Below, one piece after another: positions 41,406 to 50,567 of a stretch of 64,000 bases of DNA. The stretch lies in the NCBI GenBank assembly GCA_035533595.1, contig DATLTN010000053.1:1-64000 (forward strand), read 5' to 3'. The translations under genes were made by a program, and so were the position numbers. The notes under the pieces were generated by a model. The model was not told the DNA's origin, made no database searches, and saw only the letters and a list, made by a program, of their open reading frames with translations. Every line of letters starts with the position of its first letter. Within the stretch, counting starts at the first letter, position 1. This stretch comes from Acidimicrobiales bacterium. Its GTDB lineage: Bacteria; Actinomycetota; Acidimicrobiia; Acidimicrobiales; Bog-793.

Positions 41406-42223
41406 CCCTCCAGCACGCAACCCTGCCGGTATCCCGCACACGCGCCACTGGCGCGAGGGCACTCCCCGCAGTCGACGAGGAGTCGCTCTGGCTGCGCTAC
41501 TGGGCCGAACGCGACCGCAGCCTGCGCAACGAACTCCTCCTCTGCTACCAGCACCTCACGGGCCAGGCCGTCGGCCGCCTGCCGAGCGCGATCCGCCTCC
41601 ACTGGGATTCCGACGACCTCGCGAGCTTCGCCACCCTCGGCCTCGTCGAGGCGATCGAGCGCTTCGAGGAGGGCTCGATCGTCAACCGCTTCCCGAGCTA
41701 CGCGACGAGCCGCATCCGTGGCGCGATCTTCGACGAGCTGCGCCGCCTCGACTGGCTGCCGCGCACCGTGCGCCGGCGGGTGATCACCTACCGCTCGACC
41801 GCCGAGGCGCTCTCCTCCGAGCTCGGCCGCACCCCTGCGAGCCGCGAGGTCCTCGCCGAGATGGGCGCCGAGCCCGTGAGCGGCCACCAGATCCTGCGCG
41901 AGGTGCAGAGCGCGCAGCTCGCCCAGCTCGACGCCCCCGTCGACGGCGGGCGCGGCGATGTCGCCACCTTCGCCGAGGCTGTCGAGGCGCCCGACTCCGC
42001 CCCCGACCAGCACCTCCTCGCCGAGGAGGAGCGCGCGCAGCTGCGCGAGGCGGTCCTCGCCCTCCCCGAGCGGCAGCGGACCGTCGTCTCACTGCATCTC
42101 CTCGGGGGCCTCACCCAGGAGCAGATCGGGGCGATGCTCGGCGTGAGCAACTCCCGTGTCTGCCAGATCGAGGCGGTGGCACTGCAGACGCTGCGCCGCA
42201 CCCTCGGCGCCCTGCGCATCTGA
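41402..42223 (+). CDS. Second RNA polymerase sigma factor, FliA/WhiG (sigma-28) family
   Basis: A 273-residue sigma factor with region 2 (LRNELLLCYQHLTGQAVGRL, then FPSYATSRIRGAIFDELRRL), the LDWLPRTVRRRV motif that marks the sigma-28 group, region 3 (about 120-165) and region 4 with the helix-turn-helix TQEQIGAMLGVSNSRVCQI. It differs from the factor at 3.7-4.5 kb over most of its length, so they are not recent duplicates. The start is the ATG that overlaps the leader ORF stop. One of the two may serve flagellar genes and the other a different programme, or they may act in sequence. Confidence 0.92.
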   Translation: MTLQHATLPVSRTRATGARALPAVDEESLWLRYWAERDRSLRNELLLCYQHLTGQAVGRLPSAIRLHWDSDDLASFATLGLVEAIERFEEGSIVNRFPSYATSRIRGAIFDELRRLDWLPRTVRRRVITYRSTAEALSSELGRTPASREVLAEMGAEPVSGHQILREVQSAQLAQLDAPVDGGRGDVATFAEAVEAPDSAPDQHLLAEEERAQLREAVLALPERQRTVVSLHLLGGLTQEQIGAMLGVSNSRVCQIEAVALQTLRRTLGALRI

Positions 42224-42243
42224 GGCCCAGAGCGGGCGCCCGC

Positions 42244-43404
42244 TCAGTCCGCGAGGCGGGCGACGTTCTTCCCGAGCAGCTTCGCGAGCCCGAGCGCGTC
42301 GTTCAGGCGCTCGTAGGGGAGGTCCGCGGGGTCGGCGGTGATCACCCCCACCGAGACCGTCACCGTCTCGGCCTCGAAGGGGTAGTCGAGGCGCGCGGCG
42401 CGGGTCGCGACGACGATCCGCTCGGCGATCGCCACCGCGCCGTCGGGGCCGTCCACCCCCGCGAGGAGGAGGAACTCGTCCTCGCCGTAACGGACGAGGA
42501 CATCACCGGCTCGGTGCTCGGCTGCGAGCACACCCGCCACCGCGACGAGGGCCGCGTCACCCGCCGCCACCCCGAGGCGCTCGTTCAGCGCGCCGAGGTC
42601 GTCGACATCGACGAGCAGCGCCGCCACCGTCGCCCCCGACTCCCCCGCCTCCGGCAGGTAGTGCTCGAGGAAGCGGCGGTTGTGCAGACCCGTGAGGAGG
42701 TCCCGCTCCGCGATGTCGTCGCGCCCCGGCAGCTCGGTGGGGAGCGCGGCGAGCGGGGCGAGCGCCTGTAGGAGCGAGAGGTAGTGCGGCGCCGCCTCGC
42801 CGGGGTCGGTCTCCTCCGACCGCCGCAGCGCCCCCTCCGCGAGCGCGAGGGTGCGCCGGTCGAGGCGGGGGCGGATCGGTGCCAGCAGCTGGCGGGCGGC
42901 GGCGACCGCCTCGACCGGGTCGACGGTCCAGCGGACGATGAAGCGCCGGGAGGCCTCGAGCGTCGGGCCGGGCATCAGCCCCTTGTCGTCGACGGCGACG
43001 ACGACGCCGGCGAGGGCGCCGTCGAAGACTCCGAGCACCCAGGCGTCGTCGATCTCCGGGCGGCCGGTGAGGTCGAGGGGATCGATGCCCGCCTCGGGCA
43101 CCGCCTCGCCGGGGAAACCGACGATCGTCGTCACGCCGACGGCCTGGTACGCGCCGAAACGGGCCGCCGCGGCGGAGAAGTAGGCGTGGCGCTGGAAGAA
43201 CGCGAAGGTGAGTGGCGGGGCGGCGGGGTCGAAGCCCTTCGCCACGCTCACTCCGAGCGAGGAGGCGAAGACCTGTTGCAGGGCGCCGGTGATCACCGAG
43301 AGGGTCGCCTTGGTCATCGGCGCGGTCGCGGCCTCGGTGGCGGGCAACGGGCGGGGCGCGCGGCGCCGCTCGGCGCGACCTGTCCTCGTACGGTCGATAC
43401 TCAT
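42244..43404 (-). CDS. DICT-like sensor with C-terminal GGDEF domain
   Basis: A 386-residue protein. The N-terminal part (about 30-190) resembles the DICT sensor domain found with diguanylate cyclases and two-component proteins (SVAKGFDPAAPPLTFAFFQR, VDDKGLMPGPTLEASRRFIV). The C-terminal GGDEF domain (about 230-385) has the DLLTGLHNRRFLEHY entry and DVDDLGALNERLG. Its signature reads RYGEDEF rather than GGDEF, so cyclase activity is likely reduced or uncertain. Convergent with the sigma factor gene. The ATG chosen has AGGAG with 5-nt spacing. Likely ties c-di-GMP signalling to the adjacent motility genes. Confidence 0.82.
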   Translation of the reverse strand: MSIDRTRTGRAERRRAPRPLPATEAATAPMTKATLSVITGALQQVFASSLGVSVAKGFDPAAPPLTFAFFQRHAYFSAAAARFGAYQAVGVTTIVGFPGEAVPEAGIDPLDLTGRPEIDDAWVLGVFDGALAGVVVAVDDKGLMPGPTLEASRRFIVRWTVDPVEAVAAARQLLAPIRPRLDRRTLALAEGALRRSEETDPGEAAPHYLSLLQALAPLAALPTELPGRDDIAERDLLTGLHNRRFLEHYLPEAGESGATVAALLVDVDDLGALNERLGVAAGDAALVAVAGVLAAEHRAGDVLVRYGEDEFLLLAGVDGPDGAVAIAERIVVATRAARLDYPFEAETVTVSVGVITADPADLPYERLNDALGLAKLLGKNVARLAD

Positions 43405-44425
43405 CTCGCTCCTGCCAAAGAGGTTCGTCTCGTCCCGGCTCTCACCCATCGCGAAGGTACTAACGGCAGATCGGCGCCGATCCTTGTGACTCGTTCACGC
43501 ACTCAGTACCGATCGCCGCCCAGTGTGGTGGATGGCGAGCCGCCGCGGGGGCAAGCCGCCTCAGCGGCCGGTCGGCGGGTACCCACCGCCTCTGGTGAGG
43601 CGAGTGGCCGCGGGTCCCCTACAAGAGAAGGAAGAAGTCCTTTCAAGGCGTCGGTGTCGTCACCGGCGCGATCTGCCCGAGCAGGACGAGACCGCGCAGC
43701 ACGCCTGCGGTGACCCTCGTCTTCGTGTCCCAGTACGGCCGGAGCCGATGGTGTGCGGAGCCGCGCACCATCGCAGAGAGCCCCTTTTCCGAGAGCTTCG
43801 CACGAAGCGCCTCTGGAACGGCGTGCCCGAGCGAGCAGCGCTGGCGCTAGGCATCGGTCCCCAACTCGACGGCGGATCGGCGTGCCGCCAACGGCACCGA
43901 GCGCGCCTGGCGTTCGCCAGACGCGCGCGGCGCCCCGAGTGTGGTTCGCGAGAGCGCCTCGAGCGACTCGATGACTCCCTTCACGGCTTCGGCAAGCGAG
44001 TGGCACCGAAGCGGCAAGAAAGGGTGTGCGGCCGGGCAGCCGAGCATCGGTCGGTGCCTCCAAGCCACGCCTCAATTCCCGGCCCTGTGGGGAGCGACGC
44101 ACGATCTTGTGAGCAGGTCTGGGACCCGGCGATCGTAGCGCGACCAGCCGGTTCACTCCACAGAGGGAGCCCCTCTCGCCGCGGCTAAGCAATGAGGCGC
44201 CTGCGCTGTCGTGGGGACAACAACACCGCGATCGTTTCGCGCAAGGGCGATCACGTGCCGGGCTCACGTGCGCCAAGCGCCATCCGATGCAGGACCCACA
44301 TTTCGTGTTGGTCAACGTTTGCGAGCAGGTGGCTCGGTTCGGGCGACCACCAGGCGCGAGGTCAGGCGGTTCTCGCAACCAAGGGCGACGCGTCCAGTCA
44401 TGCCGGCGAATCTAGCGACGAGCCA
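43405..44425. other. Gene-poor region of about 1 kb
   Basis: No confident gene was found here. The first 100 nt are the control region of the DICT/GGDEF gene. A leftward frame at about 43641-43848 reads coherently (LRAKLSEKGLSAMVRGSAHH, then WDTKTRVTAGVLRGLVLLGQ) and could encode a small protein of 42 residues from its ATG, or be the end of a lost gene. The longest leftward frame (43503-44378) is Arg/Cys/Pro-rich with no pattern of a real protein. Base composition changes across this stretch, which marks the border between the motility island and the catabolic region. Confidence 0.5.
43469..43482. repeat. 14-bp perfect palindrome upstream of the GGDEF gene
   Basis: GATCGGCGCCGATC is perfectly self-complementary and lies about 65 nt before the ATG at 43404. 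It could be an operator. Each half also contains GCCGATC, resembling a sigma-28 -10 element, although no TAAA lies at the usual distance. Confidence 0.45.
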
Positions 44426-46645
44426 TTAGAAGTGGACGACTGGCGTGAAGGCCACGTGCAGTAGATGTTGAATCTCATACGTCGTCCCGCCCATCGTCGC
44501 CGCCGAGGCGACCGCGAAGATCACACGACCCGGCCATGTGGGCAGTATTCGGCGGGTGGCGGCGAGGCCGTACAGGAGGCAAAAGAGCGGCACTCCGACC
44601 GTGAAATCGAACAGCCAGCAGGCCCCGACGAGGACCGCGAACCACAAGAACGCCACCACCTCGCGGGTGTACTGCCCGTGAATTCCCCAGCTCTTGTCCT
44701 GGACCGGTTCAAACTCGCTCGCGCTGCCGATGCTTGCGGGCGCAGGACCCATCGCCTCGATGATGTCGGCAGCAGTTGAGTGCTCCGCAGCTGCAGCGCC
44801 GACGAGGGCCACCGGTGCGGGGAGAGAGCGATCGCTTAGTACCTCGAACGAGCCGCGGCGGTCGCGCCGATAACGGACGTAGGCGTGGATTTCGAACGGC
44901 ATCCGCCAGAGAGCTGCGAGCGCGGCCGCGCCGCCGCCGATTTCTGGCATCAGCGCCGTCGTGAGGTTGTACTGCAGCGCGGCGTAGACGACGGCGGTGA
45001 CGGTGACAACGAGAATCGCACTCGTCGCGATCAGTGCGAGCAACGGGTAGGGGTGACGCCTGCGCTCCCGCCGGCGGAGCTCCTCTGCACGCAAGAGCAC
45101 ATCGTCTTCGTCGAACGGCTGATCAGCCCGCTTGGCCTCTCGTCGTAGCTGCACGGTCTTCAGCGCGAGCACGCCGATGCCGATCGCGAACAACACATCG
45201 GCGAAGGGCCGCTCAAGGAAGTGCGCCCCCGGAAAGACCTTGTGGGTTAGGTAGACATTCGTCTCGAGGCTGGGGCCGAGAATGAGACCGATGCCGAAGG
45301 CGGCGAGCGAATAGCGGAGCCGCCGTAGACCGAAGCCGATGACGGCGAACACCATCACCTCCATCACCGAGAAAAACGAGACGTCGGCCACATAAACGCC
45401 GACGATCGCGATCGACATGATGAACGGCACTAGTGCCGGACCGGGGACCCGGGTCACCTTCGCGAGCTGCGGCGCGGTGAGCACTCCCGCGATCGTTCCG
45501 ATGAGACCGCCAAGGGCGATCACCCACACGGTCTCGTACGCGAGGGTGGGATAGCTCGCGGTGAAGCCGTACCCGACCTTCACCCCTTTGATGGTCAGCG
45601 CGGCGAGAAAGAGCGCATTCCCCACTCCGCCAGGTATCCCCAGACCGAGGACCGGCACCATCCCGCCCGCTTCCTTGGCGAGCGAGGACCCTTCTGGCGC
45701 GATAATGCCCTCAGGAATGCCGGTCCCGAAAAGCTCCCGCTTCTTACTCGATTGCTGGGCAATGCCGTACGACATGAAGTTCGCTGCGAAGCCTCCGATC
45801 CCGGGAATGATGCCGGTAATGACCCCGATCAGTGCCGCGCGAAGCAACGCGAGACGGTGGTGCAACGTCTCGATGATCCCCTGGACCACCTGTTTGCCAA
45901 ACCCCTTCGTCAGCTCGACGGGCGCAGCACTGTCAATCTCCTGACCCATCATGTCCTGGCGGGCGATCGTCGTCGCAGTTCCGAAAACGAGCATCATCTG
46001 CGGAATTGCGAACAGTCCGAGAAAGAGTGCGACAAGGGCGACGCCACCAAATAGGCCGACCATTCCGAAGGTGTAGCGATTAATGCCGGTTACAGGATCG
46101 GGGCCAATCGTCGAGAGTAAGAGCCCGATACCGGCCGAGATCAGCGCCTTACTCGCCGCGTCGGTACCTAGGGTCCCGACGAGCAGCAGTGCTATCGAGA
46201 TCAGTGCGACGTACTCAGGCGGATGAAAGAGCAGCGGAAGTTGGTCGATAATAGGAATGAAGCCGACAAGGACCGCACAACCGATCAACCCTCCGATGCA
46301 GGTGGAGGTCGCCGAGATTCCGAGAGCACGGCCGGCCTCCCCCCGCTGAGCCATGGGAAAGCCGTCGAACGTTACGGCGAAAGCCTCTGGGTGCGCGGGC
46401 GTGTTGAGCAGGATCGAGGTAATTGAGGCGCTGAAGTAACTTCCAGCCTGTGTGGCCAGGAACAGCGAGAGCGTCCCCGTGAGGTCGATGTGATAAATGA
46501 ACGCGAGTACGATGCTCAGGACGACGGGACCGCCGAGACCGGGAATGACTCCGAGGAACATGCCCAGCAGGGATCCGGCGACGAGATAGGCAACGCCGGG
46601 CCCGGTTCCGAGCGCCGTGAGACCGTTAATCAGGTTGTGCAGCAC
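44426..46645 (-). CDS. Tripartite tricarboxylate transporter, TctA with fused TctB-like part
   Basis: A 739-residue membrane protein. Residues 1-500 are TctA-like: GVAYLVAGSLLGMFLGVIPG near 15-34, TSILLNTPAHPEAFAVTFDG, and the repeat VITGIIPGIGGFAANFMSYG. TctA proteins are about 500 residues. Here about 240 more follow, with a charged linker (RREAKRADQPFDEDD) and about four more hydrophobic segments (near 545-565, 580-595, 668-690, 705-725), the layout of the separate small subunit TctB. No separate tctB gene is present. It would form the membrane part of a binding-protein-dependent symporter for carboxylates or aromatic acids, working with the TctC-like protein upstream. Confidence 0.85.
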   Translation of the reverse strand: MLHNLINGLTALGTGPGVAYLVAGSLLGMFLGVIPGLGGPVVLSIVLAFIYHIDLTGTLSLFLATQAGSYFSASITSILLNTPAHPEAFAVTFDGFPMAQRGEAGRALGISATSTCIGGLIGCAVLVGFIPIIDQLPLLFHPPEYVALISIALLLVGTLGTDAASKALISAGIGLLLSTIGPDPVTGINRYTFGMVGLFGGVALVALFLGLFAIPQMMLVFGTATTIARQDMMGQEIDSAAPVELTKGFGKQVVQGIIETLHHRLALLRAALIGVITGIIPGIGGFAANFMSYGIAQQSSKKRELFGTGIPEGIIAPEGSSLAKEAGGMVPVLGLGIPGGVGNALFLAALTIKGVKVGYGFTASYPTLAYETVWVIALGGLIGTIAGVLTAPQLAKVTRVPGPALVPFIMSIAIVGVYVADVSFFSVMEVMVFAVIGFGLRRLRYSLAAFGIGLILGPSLETNVYLTHKVFPGAHFLERPFADVLFAIGIGVLALKTVQLRREAKRADQPFDEDDVLLRAEELRRRERRRHPYPLLALIATSAILVVTVTAVVYAALQYNLTTALMPEIGGGAAALAALWRMPFEIHAYVRYRRDRRGSFEVLSDRSLPAPVALVGAAAAEHSTAADIIEAMGPAPASIGSASEFEPVQDKSWGIHGQYTREVVAFLWFAVLVGACWLFDFTVGVPLFCLLYGLAATRRILPTWPGRVIFAVASAATMGGTTYEIQHLLHVAFTPVVHF

Positions 46646-46839
46646 GTTGATTCGGATCCCCTTTGCCCTGACGTCGGGACGGCGAATACCGCAGACGCCT
46701 TCCCCAGATGCTCGAACACGGCCCTAATCCAGCTCAGCTCAGCTGGGACGGGTCTTGGGCGATTGCCCATGCAAGTTAATCACCGGTTCCTGCAGCGTGC
46801 CACGAGATGCAGCGTGCTGAGCGGCGTTGTAACAGATGC

Positions 46840-46881
46840 GGAGGGCCGGGACACCACGATCACGCGGTGCTCCGGCCCTCC
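46840..46881 (-). terminator. Strong hairpin between tctC and tctA genes
   Basis: GGAGGGCCGG (46840-46849) and CCGGCCCTCC (46872-46881) are perfect inverted arms of 10 bp, extended by a GU pair, one mismatch and a further 4-bp CACC/GGTG stem, with a 10-nt loop. It lies 43 nt past the binding-protein stop in the leftward direction. There is no U-tract. It probably lowers read-through into the membrane subunit or protects the upstream message. Confidence 0.65.
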
Positions 46882-46924
46882 ATCTCAGTGCTCGGGGGCT
46901 TCAGCTCCCGTGATTCTGCAGCAC

Positions 46925-48040
46925 CTAGCAGCTAGCCGTGATGAAGCACGCGATGGTCGAGCCCTTGGCGAGGCTCGTGATGTACGCCTGCTTCGCCGTT
47001 ACCGGGTCGTTGTACGTCGGGTTCAGACCGTCCTTCAACATCTGCGCCTTGAAGCCGCCCGCCTTGAACGTGAACTTGGCGGCTGCCCGCAGGGCGACAA
47101 CCTCGGCGTTGGGCACGCGGGTCTGAGTGACGAGCGGAGTGCCGCCCGCCTTGCTCATCGCGAGCATCGCGTCGTACTGTGACGTGGCCAGCTTGCTCTT
47201 CGCTGGATACTGCGCGAGCAGCGACGCCAACGTCGGCAAGTGCGTGAGGCTGCTTCGGTACAAGGTGCCGGGTGCCGGCTGGACGGTCACAGCCAGCGGG
47301 ACCGCCTTCTGCGCGGCGATGAGCGCCCCCGAGTTGCTCAGCGAGATCAGCGAAACCGGCGCGTCACCGCGGAGGAAGCCCTGCACAAGGTCGGTCAGCT
47401 TGATGTAGCCCGAGACAAAGTTCGTCTTCACGCCGAGCACGCCCATCCAGACCCTGAGAATCAGGTTGTCGGTCCCCGAGTTCTCCGTCAGGATCGAAAC
47501 CGGAGAACCGGAGCTCTTCACCTGGGAAAAGGTCTTGAATGACGAGCTCGGGTTCGCGACGAGGACCGACGTGCTCTGCCCCGCTTGGGCGATAAACGCT
47601 AGTCGTGCCGGGTTGAAGTTCAGACCGGCGGTGTGGGTGACCGACAGAGAGATGTCATTCAGCACGTTGAGCATACCGATCGTCAGACCGTCAGGCTTAG
47701 CGGCAGCCATCGCGTCCTGACCGGTGATCGTGTTGCCGGTCGTGATGTCTTCGACGTTCACCGTCGCGTGGAGGTAGGCACCGAGGTACGGAGCGAGGGC
47801 CCGGGCATACAGGTCGAACGGTCCCCCGGTCGATCCGGGCTCGATCAAGGTGATGGTCTTGCCCTTGTAGAACTTCATTCCCTGCTGTAGCGGCGTCAGC
47901 TTCGAATGCCTCACCGATGCGCCGGCGCCGATTGGCGCAGCGAGCATCGCGGCGGCCATAGCACCAACCCCGAGTGCCATGACGGCCTGTCGCCGCAGGC
48001 GCGGCCCGCCGCTTGAATCCTTCCTCTGCCGTGAGAACAC
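46925..48040 (-). CDS. TctC-family substrate-binding protein
   Basis: A 371-residue extracytoplasmic binding protein of the tripartite tricarboxylate transporter family. It has a twin-arginine-like/basic N-terminus (LRRQAVMALGVGAMAAAMLA) with a hydrophobic core and an AGA-type cleavage region near 40, then the family start FYKGKTITLIEPGSTGGPFD (about 57-76). An AAGGAGG site supports the GTG at 48040; TTG codons just upstream are alternatives. The ligand is unknown; related proteins bind citrate, phthalate isomers and other carboxylates. Together with the downstream TctA-type gene it makes a full uptake system. Confidence 0.85.
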   Translation of the reverse strand: MFSRQRKDSSGGPRLRRQAVMALGVGAMAAAMLAAPIGAGASVRHSKLTPLQQGMKFYKGKTITLIEPGSTGGPFDLYARALAPYLGAYLHATVNVEDITTGNTITGQDAMAAAKPDGLTIGMLNVLNDISLSVTHTAGLNFNPARLAFIAQAGQSTSVLVANPSSSFKTFSQVKSSGSPVSILTENSGTDNLILRVWMGVLGVKTNFVSGYIKLTDLVQGFLRGDAPVSLISLSNSGALIAAQKAVPLAVTVQPAPGTLYRSSLTHLPTLASLLAQYPAKSKLATSQYDAMLAMSKAGGTPLVTQTRVPNAEVVALRAAAKFTFKAGGFKAQMLKDGLNPTYNDPVTAKQAYITSLAKGSTIACFITASC

Positions 48041-48168
48041 CAGCAACCCCCTCCTTGAAGTGATACATCGTAGGTAGATCGTTACAATATCGCAGCCTTA
48101 TCGAAGGACAACCGTATTGCAAGCCACCGACCCCGTCCGGGGCGAAGCGCACCGCTCGGGGACGGGCC
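48041..48168 (-). promoter_or_regulatory. Promoter region of the tctC-tctA genes
   Basis: This short, AT-richer gap contains a leftward promoter candidate: TTGTCC (about 48107-48102), 16 nt, TATTGT (about 48085-48080). The repeated ACGAT-N6-ACGAT near 48064-48079 overlaps the expected start region and could be a regulator site. Both calls are by eye. Confidence 0.35.
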
Positions 48169-49500
48169 TCAGGGCGTCGCGGGCACGGGTGATCCCTCCG
48201 CGGCACGCATCAGCTGTGAGGCGAGCTCGGTCGCGGGGCCGTAGCGATCCACGTCGTCACGGTAGTACCCCCTGTGAAACTGGTTCCGGTAGCCGGCAAC
48301 CTGCGAGTTGCGAGGCGCGTTCGCGGAGCCGATGCGCGGCTCGAGCTCTATGCAGTCCGGAACACTCGAGGCGTCACGAAAAACGTTGAGCGGATCGCGC
48401 CCTTGCTCCACTGCCTCGATCTGCTCAGAGATGAGGCGTCGAAACTCGATGATCGCGAGGTCGGTCGCGCCAAGATTCTCTCTTGATCGATCAGTGATCG
48501 GCCCCTGCGACCACCATGCCGCAATGTCCTGAGCGAGGACGTAGTCCAGCACAGGCTTACCGTGTTCGTCGTGGATCGGATGCCAATAATACGGCACGGT
48601 GTCCTGCACCGGGGCCTGCACTCCCGGCGCGTGGTACAGCACATAGGAAATGTGGTAGGTCCGCTCGTCGTCGAGCGGAATTCGCATATTCACTTGAGTG
48701 CGTAGACCGCCAGCTCCGCGCGAGTAGTGAGGGAAGATGTTGTAAGGAAACCACTGGACCCGATCGCTCTCCGCGCCCTTCTCCACGGTGAACTGGATCC
48801 CCTTTCGAAACCCGTAACGGTCTCGCTCTACCACGACGTGATCATGGCCCTCGACCCCACGGATGCTCGTGTATGCACGATGTGTAGCGCTGTCCTGTGC
48901 TCGGCCCTCAAGCGCTCCTTCGCGCTCAAGAATGTACTTGAAGAAATGGCCGTGTAGATAGGGATTGTGGTAGGGGTCGGCGGAGTTCTCGTGACACTGC
49001 AGCCAGTTGCACGGGATGATCGTGAGGCCGATCTGACGGATTGCGTTCGGCCACACAAGGAAGTCCCACCGTGGGAGCACCGGCGCCGGGAGCGGCCCGA
49101 GGTATGCGAAAATCAGTCCGCCGAGCTCTTGCACTGGGTAACCACCGATGTTCACCCGTTCCTTGAGGCGGCTACCCGGCGATTCAAGTGGCGTCTCCGT
49201 GCATTGGCCGGACTCGTCATAGCACCAGCCGTGGTAGGGACACCGGAGACCATGTTCCTCGGGAATTCCGAAGCGCATGTGGACAAGACGGTGCCCACAC
49301 CGCGGCTTAATGAGCCCGAACGTGCCCGAGCGGTCGCGGTAGAGCACAAGCTCCTCGCCGAGCAGCTTTACCTTACGCACCGGGTCATCGTCGAGCATCG
49401 CCGTGGGAGCGATGGGCTGCCAGTACCGCCGCATCAATTCGCCGAGCGGTGTCCCCGCGCCGACACGTGTGAGGCGCTCGTTCTCTGAAGCCGTGACCAT
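48169..49500 (-). CDS. Rieske non-heme iron oxygenase, large subunit
   Basis: A 443-residue ring-hydroxylating-type oxygenase. The Rieske [2Fe-2S] ligands are Cys68-x-His70 and Cys87-x2-His90 (RCGH and CPYHGW). The catalytic iron site shows Asn172-x2-Asp175-x2-His178-x4-His183 (ENSADPYHNPYLH). This resembles single-component phthalate 4,5-dioxygenase-like enzymes. The substrate is probably an aromatic acid or ether, but this is not certain. No reductase or ferredoxin gene is adjacent, so electrons must come from elsewhere. The ATG has GGAGGAG 5 nt upstream. Sits directly upstream of the transporter genes, on the same strand. Confidence 0.9.
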   Translation of the reverse strand: MVTASENERLTRVGAGTPLGELMRRYWQPIAPTAMLDDDPVRKVKLLGEELVLYRDRSGTFGLIKPRCGHRLVHMRFGIPEEHGLRCPYHGWCYDESGQCTETPLESPGSRLKERVNIGGYPVQELGGLIFAYLGPLPAPVLPRWDFLVWPNAIRQIGLTIIPCNWLQCHENSADPYHNPYLHGHFFKYILEREGALEGRAQDSATHRAYTSIRGVEGHDHVVVERDRYGFRKGIQFTVEKGAESDRVQWFPYNIFPHYSRGAGGLRTQVNMRIPLDDERTYHISYVLYHAPGVQAPVQDTVPYYWHPIHDEHGKPVLDYVLAQDIAAWWSQGPITDRSRENLGATDLAIIEFRRLISEQIEAVEQGRDPLNVFRDASSVPDCIELEPRIGSANAPRNSQVAGYRNQFHRGYYRDDVDRYGPATELASQLMRAAEGSPVPATP

Positions 49501-49697
49501 TGCTCTCCTCCCACTCGGTGGCGACACCGTTGAGTGACCGTTGGCGCTCCAAACGCGATACACGGGTACCGCAATTACCGGGCCTACAACTCAGCTGACC
49601 AACTTCGGCCGTCCGGAAACTGTGGCGAGACTCCGTCTACCGGGATGCTTTTTTCCTCTCGCTCCCACGCCAGGACTTAATTCGTGATCCGCAAAAA

Positions 49698-50459
49698 CTA
49701 GTCCAGATCCTCGCCGGCGAGGCTGCGGTAGTAGCGAAACGCTGCGAGCATGCCCGCCTCGCCACCCGCGGAACCCCGCGTGCGCGGGCCGGTGTCGTTC
49801 TGGCGCTCCTTCATCAGCGCGAGGTCCTGCGCGGGGATCGGCTGCGGGTCACCGAGCAGGTAGGCCTTGTACATCATCGTCACGAGTTCGTTGAGCGCAA
49901 GGGTGCGAACCGTTGCGTCCTCCACGCCGTCGCCAACGACGCTCACGCCGTGACCGCGCATCAGTGCCACCTTGCTGGCGCCCATGAAGCTCGCAAAGTC
50001 CTCGCCGAGCGCGTCGTTGGAGATCGTGATGCTCCGCTGGTAGGTGCGCACGCCGTCAATTGCGAGGCGCGCCCCTGAGCCATAGGCGGCGTAGATCGGA
50101 AAGATCTCCTTTTCACAGATCGTGAGCAGCACCGCGTGCTCGGGGTGCACATGGATGACGGATTTCACGTCCGGGTTCTTCTTCATCAGCCAGATGTGGA
50201 TGAAGCTCTCCGAGGGCGGTTGCAGGCCGTCGGGCCCGGCGACCTTGTCGCCGTTGAAGTTGACCTCGATGACGTCGTCCGGTGTGGTGTAGCGGAGGCC
50301 GACCTCGTCGGGTCCCTTGCCCTTGATAAGCAGGGTGTCCTCGCTCATCCGGTAGCTCACATGGCCGAGGGCGGCGTGGGTGAGCTCCAGCTTGCCGAGG
50401 ATCCGGCACGAGCGGGCGACCTTCTCGATGAGCTCTTTGCGATCCGGGGAATCTGCCAT
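49698..50459 (-). CDS. Class II aldolase/adducin family protein
   Basis: A 253-residue protein of the fuculose-phosphate aldolase superfamily. Metal ligands are visible as His103-x-His105 (VIHVHPEHA) and His170 (MRGHGV), with Glu84 (PPSESFIH) as a possible acid/base. The superfamily includes sugar-phosphate aldolases, methylthioribulose dehydratase and 3,4-dihydroxyphthalate decarboxylases. Given the neighbouring Rieske oxygenase and amidohydrolase, a decarboxylase or lyase acting on a hydroxylated aromatic acid is attractive but unproven. ATG with AAAGGAG 9 nt upstream. Confidence 0.85.
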   Translation of the reverse strand: MADSPDRKELIEKVARSCRILGKLELTHAALGHVSYRMSEDTLLIKGKGPDEVGLRYTTPDDVIEVNFNGDKVAGPDGLQPPSESFIHIWLMKKNPDVKSVIHVHPEHAVLLTICEKEIFPIYAAYGSGARLAIDGVRTYQRSITISNDALGEDFASFMGASKVALMRGHGVSVVGDGVEDATVRTLALNELVTMMYKAYLLGDPQPIPAQDLALMKERQNDTGPRTRGSAGGEAGMLAAFRYYRSLAGEDLD

Positions 50460-50567
50460 GTGCGCGCTCCTTTGCGACGACTGATCTTGCCTCAACTGCG
50501 GGGCCCGCACCCGGGCAAGCGAACAGCATGGGTGCCGGACACCGGCTGTTCGTCTACCGCGCTCGGG

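Noticed and set aside
43503-44378. 291-residue leftward frame in the gene-poor region
   Set aside because: Composition is Arg/Pro/Cys-rich with no motif, no ribosome-binding site and no membrane or domain pattern.
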